Of a stretch of 64,000 bases of DNA, positions 49,225 through 61,267 are shown piece by piece; the stretch's first letter is position 1, and every line of letters begins with the position of its first letter. The DNA comes from Wuchereria bancrofti. Lineage: Eukaryota > Nematoda > Chromadorea > Rhabditida > Onchocercidae. Below the pieces are notes generated by a model, which had not been told where the DNA came from, searched no databases, and saw only the letters and a list, made by a program, of their open reading frames with translations. Location: assembly GCA_005281725.1 (NCBI GenBank), contig SSBO01000012.1, forward strand, positions 20,786,779 to 20,850,778. Reading direction: 5' to 3'. The position numbers and the translations under genes are program-made.

Positions 49225-51139
49225 CAGTAGACGCATTTATACTCTATTTGAAAGCGTTATTTTCTATATAGAAGCTCAGCTAAAATTAAGGCAGATGATT
49301 ATTAATTCTTTATATTATCTTTTGCATAACACTAGATAGCTGATCTCGAATGGTATTGTCATGTGTCGTGCATGAATGATATTAAATATGAATGGATGAC
49401 ATCTAAGCATCTTTTGATCTTATTATTTTGGCGTTCGAATCTGGGATATCTGGAATCTGAAATTTCGAGTTAAGGAGGCAAGAGATGCATATATTCGATA
49501 ATGTACCATAGTTTCTAAAGATTTATGAAATAAATAGTCTCAACATTGACTGTAAATTACAGCATATTAGAAAGTATTAGGAAAAAGTTACAATATACTG
49601 AAAAAGCAGGATGATGTTTGAACTCTCTCATTGAGGCCATTGTAGGTCATCAAATGTGGGTTGAATGATAAATTTTATCTAGTTAGCCATTAGTTATATC
49701 AAATCTTCAAGAAATTCTTTGAATGACAGATTTCGTATTTTTCTGAATGTTGCAGTCTTTTATGCTATACTAGTCGTTTTTTTTATTTTTTTGGATTAGA
49801 TTTTTTAATAATGAGCCGTTGCTGGAACCGTCTGAGTTGTTTTCCTGCAGTTCTTGTAATGTTTAGGTTTTCTATCGGGAATCTCAATTTTTTACTGAAT
49901 AATATTTCTTTGTTTGTACATATTCTCTGAACTCTCAACTGCGTTCGAATTTGTATATGACTATTTTTCTTTCACTGTAATACTACATTTGTTTGGTTGT
50001 TTAAAATGAAGTAAAAAAGTCCTCATGATAGTGTTTGCGAGATATTGGGTTGACGAAGTGAGATTTAGGTTTGCTATTGCAGTATTTCAGCAGGAATGAA
50101 GCATAAAAAGACATTTAATGTAATAGTAGTAGTAGTAATAGTATATGAGAAACGAAAAGCGTAAAAATTTCTTAAAGTACTGTCAAAACAAATGAATGTA
50201 AAGATCAAACATATGACAAGTTCTCCTAATACCAACTTGATAGTGTTATTGGATTTCAGGGATATCCGCGTCTTCTAGGGGATGTTCAAGATTTATTAAG
50301 TTGTTAATTTGAATAATATGCATCTTGCACTGTCATATTTTATTGTGAATGAGATCGAAAAGTAATATTTGAAGCTAAATGAAATAATTGAAATGAATAG
50401 ATGAATGAATTTGAGATGGGAATATTTGAGTGATGCTACGCTGTATTCTCGAAGAAATGATGAAAGTATATAATAACATTCTTGAAGTATTAATTAGCAT
50501 ATCGTTCTTTTTACGCGGCATTATTTGCCCTACAACTATCTACAGTACAAGTATTACATAACAATGCGAAAGATTCTTTGGTTATTCTTGAAACATCATT
50601 TAGAGAAATTTTCTGAGTTTAACTATATGTTTTAGCATTTAAAAATCATTTGTATATTATTTATTTCGTTTTTCCTTTAATTTTCTTTTTAATATTAACT
50701 TCTGCTTTAATTAGGTTTTCAATTATAAAATTTAAGTTTAAATTCAAGCCTAAATTAATGCAAATTTTATCTAGACTTAAATATAACTAAATATATTCTA
50801 TCTGTAAATGAAGCAAAAGAGAATTGGAGAGAGAGAGGGAGAGAAAGAGAAGAAGAGAGAGAATCTACTGCCCCCTTCAATTCCTTCTGAACAGAAAAAT
50901 AAAAATGTATAACTCCTGGACTTTTGAGATTTGGATTTTAAATGTAAAATGTATAACTCCTGGATTTTTGAAATTTGGATTTTAAATGTTTCCAATCCAA
51001 AGTTAGAACCATATCTTTTAAAGATTTCAGTTCGAATACAAAGAAAAAAAAAATTGCAAATAGGAAGATTCACATACTAAGTTTATTTGATTGCATTTTT
51101 TTGCAGGTGTCGTCAGCTTCCGGACGATTTAATTTTGAA
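49225..51139. other. intergenic region
   Basis: About 1.9 kb with no recognised exon. It contains a TAG/TAA-rich run near 50123-50143, a GA-rich tract (50826-50863) and the 44-bp duplication at 50905-50992. The promoter of the downstream phosphatase-like gene, or unrecognised 5' exons of it, may be here. Confidence 0.45.
50905..50992. repeat. 44-bp tandem duplication
   Basis: Two units of 44 bp start with ATGTATAACTCCTGGA and share TTGGATTTTAAATGT. They differ at about three positions. They lie about 150 bp upstream of the acceptor of the next gene. Confidence 0.8.
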
Positions 51140-53946
51140 ATGCGACAGCTTAACCACTTTGTTTTTCCACCATCTTTGGTTCTTTTTTCTTGATATCAAC
51201 TTAAAATTAAAATTTTTGAAAGTAACGAACAGTTTGATTTTCGTACACATATGAAATGTTATGTTAAATTATGCGCAAGTAAAAAAATAATACGCAGTGT
51301 AATGGTATTCATCATTATATATGCTGTTTCCTTTTACTGATAAATTTAGTTTTTATCTTATCATTCAAAATTGAAAAGGTATTATAAAATATTAATTGTT
51401 TGTTGACAAATGATACAATTAAGGAATAATTCAAGTGTTAAATAAATTACATGTGACATTTTAGAAATGTCGCTTAAGTATCATAAAACGTGAGGTTCGT
51501 CAATCATTAGCGAATGAAAGTGAACGAATTGATGATGGCTTAATTGATCGATGTGTTGAAGTTGGTGTTGGAGCAGTTGGAACTTCAAGTCCTGTTCAAC
51601 TGATAGGTGTGGCATACAATCTTTACAAACAGCAACTTGAGGTAATTTCACAGATGAAATATTTTCTTAAAGAAAGATTAAGGAGAAATTGCGTTACAAC
51701 TTCCAAATTCAAAATTATTTTTCAGATTAATGATTAATTTAATAAGAAATAAGGAAGGAGAAAGAGAGGAAGAGAGGGAGAGAGAGACTTTATCTCTTCT
51801 TTTTTTTTGGATTTCAGTCGAGCGATCTTGAAAAAGAGCGTGCAGGACGTAAACATTTCGCTTTGAAATTTCTTGATGAAAGAGTGGCTGAAGCTGATCG
51901 AATATTCTGTTATATTATGTATAAATTGCCTGATGGAACAGTAAGTGTTAGTTTGTTTTTCATTTCTGAGAAGAAATTGGTGAGACATGTGCGCTTTCAA
52001 TTAGCAATGATAGGTTCTAATCAAATTAGTACACTATTTGATTCATAGAAATGATCTTTAGAAAATGTTTTCTATTTTATAAAATAACTCTATTGATTCT
52101 GAAACTGAAAGATACCATTTTTTTTTGAACTGAAATCACTTATTTTTTTTATGAATGCTACTTTCATGCTTCTTAGTTTAACTTGTAAAATCTTAGTTTT
52201 AGTTAAACATGTAAAAAAAATCTCAAATTTTAGTTTAACTTGTAGAATAAATTAAACTAAGATTTGAACAATTAATGTTTGTTGTTGATTCATTTTGTAA
52301 GTCGAAAATGTATGCAAATTTTTTTATAGCCAACACCAACAAAAAAAATTCGTGAAGTTGTAAGTGAAACAAAATGCGCCGATTTGGATGAATGGAAAGA
52401 AAAAGCGTATGCTACTTTTGCTGCAATACCACCAGTAAAAGTTGATGTGAAGATCGTACTTCAGGATCTCTACATTGCATCATTGCGCTCGCTTACTTAT
52501 AGCGATTTTCACATGTTGAAAGAAAAGGATGTTTGTTTGTTTGTTTATTTGTTTTTTAAATGTTTCAAAAATCGATGTGAAATTCTATATGATATAAGTT
52601 GATATTTCAAAGAGATAATTTTGTCATCTATCGATGAGATTTCTATCTCTTAAATTGTCAATTAAAACTATGTATTGAAATATTTCATACAAGCTTCTTT
52701 CAATGATGACTTATTTAAAAAAAAATTTATTATTTGAAACTTATTCAAATCTCAACTCTCAAAAATATTTTCAAGCATATTTCAAGCTTCAGACTACTAC
52801 TCTTATCACTACCTACCGTACCGTTGCATTTTGTAAATTAAGCTAATGAAATATATTGATTGTGATGTATGATGTTGCTATTTTCTTAAAAAATTTATTC
52901 TACTTTTTTTTAAAACAATCTAAAATTAAATATTACTTATTAGATTGATTGTTTGGTGGTTTATTCGGAATTCCTCGATTTCGGGTTTGATTTAAAGAAC
53001 TTACTTCCATTATTTGATGATGAGACAATGATTATCATCCAAAATCCTTCAGTTCTGTCAATTTCAATGGATGTTTTTGCCCGAATGCATAAATGGCGAT
53101 GCAAGGGTAAATTTTTATTTCTGAGGAAGATGAAGTATAACGACCATGACACATTATGAGAAATGACATATTACAATACTATTTATCATTAACATTAATG
53201 AATGGATAGATTGATTATGTATATTTATATTAAGTTGAATTTTGAAACTTTTGATATTTAAATTAAAGAAATTTTCGAGAAAATGAGAAAATGTACCAAG
53301 GACTATCTTAAGTAATTGTGAGAAGCTTGTAAAAATATTAATGAATTTATTGATTGCAGAATCACGTATTTGCGTTGCTTGCGATACGGATGGATTAACA
53401 ATCTCAGGTTTGATTGTGGCGCGTTATTTATCACTTTCCACTCGATGCAGTCACGAAGATGCGATTAAAGCTGTTAAAATTTCTCATGAATCTTTTTTTC
53501 CACTTCCATACGCTCAGGGTGATTTTCTCAGTGCTGAATTTGAGGTATTTTGTTAATTTTCTTTTTTCTAAAATTAAACCATAATGTTTGATAAATTTAT
53601 TCATTATTCATCTATAAACAACATATCATAATATGCTATCATTTTTTTTCTAGAGGAAGTTAAATTCATTCAATGATAGATTAATGAAGGTTTATCTCAG
53701 TTTCGTTTATGGGTTTTTGTGCGTTGCATTTTTCGTATTATGCTTACGACATTTTTTTTTTTTTAATTTTAAAGAAAATAATGAAATAATTTGAGGTACT
53801 TGAAAGTTTTTGCAACTTAAATTTACTATTTTTAGGAAGAAGAAGCCGATCAATTCGAACTTCAAGCACCATCGTCTGACTCTAAGAAAAATTTCGATCG
53901 CTGTATGCTTCAGAACTGCATTCGCGTCTATGGGAAATCATTATGA
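51140..53946 (+). CDS. dual-specificity-phosphatase-like protein with degenerate P-loop
   Basis: Exons 51465-51641, 51818-51940, 52330-52530, 52944-53106, 53360-53544 and 53836-53946 are in phase. A first exon 51140-51160 (7 codons after acceptor TTTTTTTGCAG) is tentative, giving 326 aa. The N-terminal half (about 8-107) is charged and helical. From about 145 the order of elements resembles a DSP fold: VKIVLQDLYIASLRSLTYSD, then IDCLVVYSEF, and ESRICVACDTDGLTISGLIV followed by ARYLS, EDAIKAVKISHE and FLSAEF. Cys236 could be the nucleophile position, but the His before it is Ala and the Arg at +6 is Thr242. Catalysis by the usual mechanism is therefore unlikely, and a pseudophosphatase is inferred. 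I do not recognise the family, and the DSP assignment rests on spacing and pattern only. Confidence 0.6.
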
Positions 53947-55549
53947 AGTGAGCCATTTCTCTTATTTCTCTTAGAAAAATTTTTGTTTTGTATGGGTGTA
54001 TGTCAGTCTTTCTACATTTTAAATTCTATGGAAACTTTAGAATTTCCTCATTATTAGATTTGTAATGCAAAAATTTAAATGTGCTTATATTATAGCTGAT
54101 ATTGCAAGATTGCAGATGTAATGCGAATAGTGAAGCATAACTTGCTGCATGCATTTAGAATGACATTTTTTGTGATGCGACATTAACAATATAGATAATA
54201 ATTGTCGCTCTCAGAATATTTTTTGCAGGCCTTATGTTAGGAATAGCTTGAATGGAATGATCATCCGGAAATCATTCTTTTTGTGACGATCACCAATTTA
54301 TGACCACCTGCTTGCTAAAATTGCTCAAATCTTTTATCATTCAATTTTTCACTTATCATTAATTGTTATTTTTTAGAAATATTTTTCTTGTAATTTAAGC
54401 AAGCGTGAAAACTTTTATAGTTTATCCGTTTCCGTGTATGTTTGAATGAGACATTCGTTTTCATTGTAATAAAGCAGTCTGAGCACTGCATATTATTTTT
54501 ATGTTTTTTCTTTGAATTTTAAGTGACCTTCATAACTGAAATACTTTAATTTGTTTCAGTTGTCGAACGTTTTGAAAGACCACGGTGTTATGAAATGGTA
54601 AAGAATAAAAACATATGAATATGCATACATATATAACTCATTCTTAATGATCTCGAACATTGTATCTTAGGATAATTTGTTATAAAAATTCAAATTTAGC
54701 AGTATCAATCAAATTTTAGTTACTAAGGCGGGATTGTTTCATTACCGCTTTGACAAACTTTTAACTTGTCAAGGTTAAAGACCTGATATGACATCATTTA
54801 TAACTTGAAATGGTTAGTTATCAGTGGCACATGTTTTCTCTTCTTTATCTACTCCTTTTTGACTAATGAACGAAAATTTGCATTTAAAATCTTTTCCTGA
54901 TCAAACCTGATGCTTCACTATCCAAATATTTCCAAATTTTATGCAGTTTTAGATAAGCAAAAATTTGAGGAAAAGGTTTTAAAATTATGAATTCTCTCAA
55001 TAATAGTGTCTAACTTTAAATCTAATGATAAAAAAGATGCTTAGTAATATTATGATACGAACAAATTTGATAAATACAAACATTTTTTCTCCGATTAAGA
55101 TGCTTCATAAATAATTTTTTGTCTTAGAATTAAAAATGTTGAAACAGATTGCGAAGAACAGTTTATAATTCGAAATTAGATTTGATTTGATTTAAAAGAT
55201 CTCAACTTTTTTCATTTAGTGATTTAATTAAAGAAAAAATATGAAAAAAACCATATAGTACTATAAGGTAGACAGTAAGGAAAAGAAAAAATCCAAAAAA
55301 TTGAAATAAAATTGATATTAACCATTGTTCAGAGAAGAAAAAGCTAAAATAGATGACTAAAATTACATTTCTTTTATATTATTTATGCATCTGTTTACGT
55401 TTTCAATCATTGGAAAGAAATTCCGTTTATTTTAATTGAAAGAAAATTGAATGTATTATTCGAGAAGTATGATAGAGTGTAAATTTTATTTATCTAAAAA
55501 TTGCATATTGTAATAACAAATGATCAATTTGCTAATAAAAAAGAAAAAG
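53947..55549. other. convergent intergenic region
   Basis: This holds the 3' flanks of the plus-strand phosphatase-like gene and the minus-strand IFT81 gene. No exon, RNA gene or notable repeat was recognised in about 1.6 kb. Confidence 0.5.
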
Positions 55550-58500
55550 TCACATTCCATTTTTTCTTTCTGCTTCTGCTACTTGTAATTTAAGTTGAAA
55601 AATTTTCATCAATGATCGCCACATTGCTACTTGAGCAGTTGCTTCCTCTACTGATAAACCATTGCTTTGATTTGAACTTTGCAAAATTTCCACTTCGTTG
55701 TTGACACGACTAATTTCATTCTACAAAAATATATATATCTGTATAATTTGAGATAAATTTTAAACTTTAATTTTTTTTTAAAAGAGAAGCTGAAATGTTT
55801 GACAAATGTAAGTTATTACATCAACAGTTAACCTCTATTTGACTAATCAATTTTAATCCTTCTTGTCTTATCTTCTCCGAAACAGTTTTCATAACTTTAA
55901 GTTCGATTTCGGCATGAAAAATCTTTCGCTTTTTCGTAGCCATTTCATCTTTCATATTTTTAACATTCTAAAAAGAAAAAAAAAGTCACAAAAGAAAGTT
56001 TACTTTATTTTGAAAATTTTTACTTCAGTTATGATGCTAATTAAATTCATTAAATTTATAGCTATTTAAAAGTAGAAAATAGTTTTAAGGAAATGGCAAA
56101 ACACAGCATACCTCTTCAATTTCCACAAATGCATTTTCAAAATTTGCTTCAGCCATTTCATAATTTTGTTTTTTCATATTGAAACGTTCTGTAGCATCCT
56201 TAATGGAACATTTATTAAATGTATGCTATGGAGGATTTAAAAATTAGCTTAAAAATTCAAAGGAATAGAAGGAAGAACTGCTGACACTTTGAAATTTTAA
56301 TCATTTAGTAAAAAAAAAAGAAGTCAAATATAATTTAAGCATTGATAAAAACCTAATGCTAAAATTATGCTAAAAAAAACGATTAATTAGTATGCTATAT
56401 CATTTCATATATTATTGCTTATCTTATAGGATAGTAGTTTAAAGCAAGAAATGATAGCACTTATCACAATCAATCATCAAATTCTTTCAATGAACTATTT
56501 ATTTATTTTATCAATACTATTTTATCATTTTAAATAAAACAGAGAAAGAAGAATAGAAAATTATTACATACAGTAAGTTGTTTATTTAATTTCATGTTTG
56601 TTTGTTTTAATGTATCAATTGTTATTTTTTTCAAATCAATCTGTTCATTTGATTCATTGATCATGTCTCGTAACTTTTCCGTATCATCTATTTCCGGTTT
56701 TGCAATTTCAAACTTTTCATCACTACTTATACTAGATATTTCAATTATTCGTCCTCCGTTTTTTTCCTTAAAAATGAAAAATGATGGAAAATATGATTGA
56801 TACCAAAAGAAAAATAATGAAAAGTGACAAAAAAAGAAAAACTTAACAAAATTTCGATTAGCAAGAATTTAAAATTTCCAACAAATAATCAATTAAACTT
56901 GAAAAAAAAAAACAATTCTCATTAAATATGAATAAATATATTTAAAAATTAATAGCTAACTATTTTTTGCATAAGTGTATTCCATTGATTTGCAAGAATA
57001 TCTGCAGTACGCGACAATACAGCATGCTCATTCTTTAAACCACTTATTTCAGCATGCATTCGTTTATAATTTGATGTTTTAGTGCGTAACTTGCTAACAT
57101 AATTTTTAAACTGTAAACATTAAAATTATTAAAAAGAAAAAAATTGTCGCCTAAAAATGATTTTAGAAAATTTCTTTTATTTATTGCAAGCATAAGTATG
57201 ACTTAATGATGAATTAGAATTGTAAAAAAAAAATTTAAAATAACGTTTTCAATTAAATACAATTTAGAAATATATAAGTATCATCATTCAATCTGTCTTC
57301 CTATTTATTTCACTCTTAGTTTGAAAGTATTTAAATAAAAAATAAACCTGCGTGGTTGTAATCACATAATCTGTGCCATCCTTTTCTCGTAAATTATTTT
57401 TCTTCGTTTCTACCATATTTGTAATGTTTTGCAATTCAAAACTGTAAAAAAAGATTATTAATAAAATTTTTAAATTTAAAAATCTCTTTGCTTGAATCAG
57501 TCGAGACAAAATTATTAACAAATTGATGCAAATATTACTAAAATTTCGAAAGAGTTCCATAAAAAATTCATATGTCAAAATAAGCCGGTTTTTTTTTTGA
57601 AAAGAACGAAAGATAAAGTAAAATCTATAAACAATTTAGTTTAAAACAAATACCGTGCTTCTTGCAATTTTTCAACTAGTTTTTCTTTCTTCTTATAAAC
57701 AACCGAAGCTTGATGCCGATAAATTGATAATTTATCTGTGTTCTCATCTTTACGATCACGCTCATTTACTAGATCCATAATTTCTTGATTCATTTTATCA
57801 ATCTAAAAAAATATCAAAGATGATTGAATATAAATATTTCATAGTTTAGCATATATCTAAAATTTGAAGATATGAAATTTATCACTTTTTGTTGTAGTTC
57901 AGCAATATCATTTTTATTGATATCAGCAATTTCAACCACTTTTCTCAAATTAGCAACAATTACTCGTTTTGCTTCAATTTCTTTTGGTAATTTTTCATTA
58001 ATCATATAACGATTCGTTTCCATTTCTTCCTATAATTTTAGAATATAATATTATGATTAAGTATAAAGTTACAATATACACTTAGAATTCTGATAATGTA
58101 TTGTTATCATTCGATTGATAATACTAATTTGAGAAAACATTTGCAATATTAATCTTTTAAAAGTATTCCTTTCCAGGTATACCTATAAATGATTTAAATT
58201 TTATGATCATTGCTAGCTAAAGCAATATGCATTTAGCTTTAGCTTTGCTAAATTGTTAATTCTTTTATCATGATAAGATTAGAATTGACAAATAGAAGCA
58301 ATTAACCTTTAAAGCTTTCATTCTTTCTGTTGGGTCAACTTTGTCACCAGCATTTTTCGCTTCCTCAAGTGAAACATTCAAACGCTGTAACTTCTGCTCA
58401 TTGAATAAAATCTAAAAAGTAGAAACTTAGTAGCAAATATGATTATTTGAATCATTTCAGTTATAAGCTTCAATGATATCAACCAAAATAATGCAAATGA

Positions 58501-61252
58501 ATTATCACTTAATCAATAATAATAACAATTAAATAGCTCCACATAAAGTTACGAAATACTGTTCATGCTTCTATTATTTAAAAAATTATTACAATACTTT
58601 TGAAAGTTATTTATTAACTTTATGCAAAAATTTCTCTTTTTTTTTTGGAATAATTTCCATATAGCAAAATATCGGAGTAATTTTTTTTTTTAATTTCTTA
58701 CTTTTTTTTTTAAAAAAAGTGTCTTCGTTTCTGAGTTTTTAGTGAGAAGAATGCAAACCATAAAAAAAGAATTTTTTCATACTTTAATTTTATTTACTTC
58801 CTGAATTTTACTATAAATATTTAAATTTTTTGAAGGATATAAATCTTAGATGGTTTTCTTTCACAAATTCATTTTACACTGATATCCAAATATCATTTCT
58901 ATTATTTACTTATAAATGTATAAATGATTTTACTTTTGACAACTATTTTAGTTGCTTGCCATTTTATAATTACTTCATCATACTTTTATTAATAATTGTA
59001 TATTATTTATTAATCTACTAAAATATAATTTTATTTTCAAGTTTAATCTTTTTGAAAGTATTAGCAATTTCTCTGCTACCTATTAAATTAAATTATTTTT
59101 TTCCACTCGGATAATCCGAATTATTTATTTGAAAAAAGAATCATAATAATAATTCGTAATATAATAAAAAATAAATTAAAATCCAAGAGTAATTCATGCC
59201 AAGTTACAGCAATTATTCTGCATAAATTGTGATCGTCGAAGTTCACAACAAAGTTTTGGTACTTATTTCGCTAGTTCAATTATCTACGATTTAATTAATA
59301 CTTGTCATTATATACAGTTAAAAATTAACTCGATTTATATTTTAATGGAATAATTTATGATATGGTACTGTTTGAACAAAATATTTGCAAGTATTGTTTA
59401 CAAAGATTACAGAATTTTTTTGAATTCTAACTTTGTAATCAATCAAAATGTCATGAAAAGGAAAAAACTTTTTTAAAAAAGGAAAAAAAAATGTTCATAA
59501 ATTCAAAATCTTGATAAACAAATTATAATAATTTCATTATACCAAGTTTTTTTGTTCCAATTTAAGACGTTCAATTTTTTCCAATTGTTCATTTTCAACT
59601 CGACACTTCTCAGCTAATCGTAGCAAACGTTCAATATTTGCTACATTACGAAGTTTACGTTCAATTTTATCAATTCGATTGCGCAATTGTTCTTTTTCAA
59701 TTTTCATAGAATTTAGATCAGTTCGTATATTCTCCATTATTAATGAATCCTTACGTGCTTCTACAACCTGTGAATGTACATCCTGAAAGATTCAAAGATA
59801 TTATTTACATTTTAATTTAAGTAATTTTTTATTCATAAATATTTTTTGCAAAATTTAGCTTTTACAGATTCTTTAGTTTTCCTAACTTTTTTCATTTACG
59901 TTTTAATTTAATAATAAATAATTAATTTAAAAAAACAAAATATAGGTAACAAATAATTAATTTAAGAAAACAAAGGAAGTTTTATAGTTGTTACTTTATT
60001 TACATACAAAAGAAGTGCATACTTTGAATTCTTCCATCAAAATTGAAATTTGATTTGATAATTCAATTAGTTCTGGATCTTGAAATGCGCCTATAAATAA
60101 TAATTATTCAAATTTAATATGAAAAAGAAGAACATACAATACAATATAAGTGTTAAATAAAATTTATAATCTTTTCAATAATCTTAATTGAAAAAATTTC
60201 TTTTTAAGTTAACTAAATTTTTTTTTAAAAGTGTACTTATTCAATTTTTGTCGATTTATTTTAATAAACATTCGATCAATTTCATTAGGAAACTTATTTA
60301 ATCTACATGCTACTACACTTAATTTGTTAATGTAAATGAATTCAGCTATTTAGCTGTGAAAAAATAATTTTAAGATTTCATAAAATGACTTAAAAAGAAA
60401 AAACCTGGAACATCAATTTTTGTAAGATATTTGGCCAAATATGCTCGTTCTTTCAATGCATCCACATTTTTAAAAATCCATTCTAATATTGGATAAATTA
60501 CCATTTTTTCACCTTCCACAATACTACGTCTCCATTGTTGTCTATTTTGAAAAATATTAAAAGCAAATAAGCAATTATCATTTGTTTACAAAAATATTTC
60601 ATTTTTACATAATTGTCTTTTAAATGATTAATCTTATCATTTAGTAATCTTATCTTCTCACTTATCATTTTTGTTTTGAATTGTAGAGAAAATGAAAAAA
60701 AAAAAATTATATTTTCTTTTTATAAATCTTATATATTGCTAAAATCTATGGATAATTTGTAACATTCTCAATTTGAAATTATATTTAGTAAACTTTTAAT
60801 TCGAGAAGTTTTGCAAAAATATTTAGATATTTTTAGAATATCAGCAATAATCTTAGTTTAATTCGAGTATTACATTATTCTTTACAGTAAATGGTGGTGC
60901 AACTAAGTGTAACACAGTGTTACTTCAAATAAAATTCATTTATTGATTTGTTAACTTTATTAGAATTTACAAAGTATGAAAGCTTACACAAGTTATTATC
61001 TTACAATTTTTCGATATCAGCTGGTGGACGATATTTGAGGACACGAAGAGAATTGAATAAACGAAGTGCTGTCACATCAGCGCCTTCTTCACGAATATCT
61101 ATCGGATCTAACTCTTCGATCCACAATAGCACATCGCTTAGAATTTGTAACAATTGCTCATTGGATATTGTATCAAAATTGATCAAATTCAAATTCATTT
61201 TAAATGGTTCATCATTTAAACCATCCACGATTGTTTGCAATTCTATTGCCAT
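55550..61252 (-). CDS. ift-81: intraflagellar transport protein IFT81
   Basis: Thirteen in-phase exons encode 649 aa, close to the usual 650-680: 61005-61252, 60405-60541, 60023-60090, 59543-59782, 58307-58411, 57886-58029, 57654-57802, 57348-57441, 56961-57110, 56572-56766, 56112-56225, 55833-55967 and 55550-55720. The N-terminal calponin-homology-like domain shows LNLINFDTISNEQLLQILSD, VDIREE-like DPIDIREEGADVTALR, YPILEWIFKNVDALKERAYL and IDVPG. The rest is coiled coil, with family marks MINEKLPKEIEAKR, KLSIYRHQASVVYKKKE, EKDGTDYV and FKNYVSKLRTKTSNYK. IFT81 is an IFT-B core subunit that with IFT74 binds tubulin and carries it into cilia, which in nematodes are found only on sensory neurons. 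The start is at the first ATG after acceptor TTTTCCTCAG. Human IFT81 has a longer exact DIREE match, and no key region is missing here. Confidence 0.95.
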
Positions 61253-61257
61253 TAAAC

Positions 61258-61267
61258 CTGAGGAAAA
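61258..61267 (-). promoter_or_regulatory. probable spliced-leader acceptor of ift-81
   Basis: On the minus strand TTTTCCTCAG is followed by five bases (GTTTA) and the start ATG. The frame is open upstream for a few codons, but IFT81 similarity begins only after the acceptor, so this is an acceptor rather than coding sequence. Confidence 0.6.
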
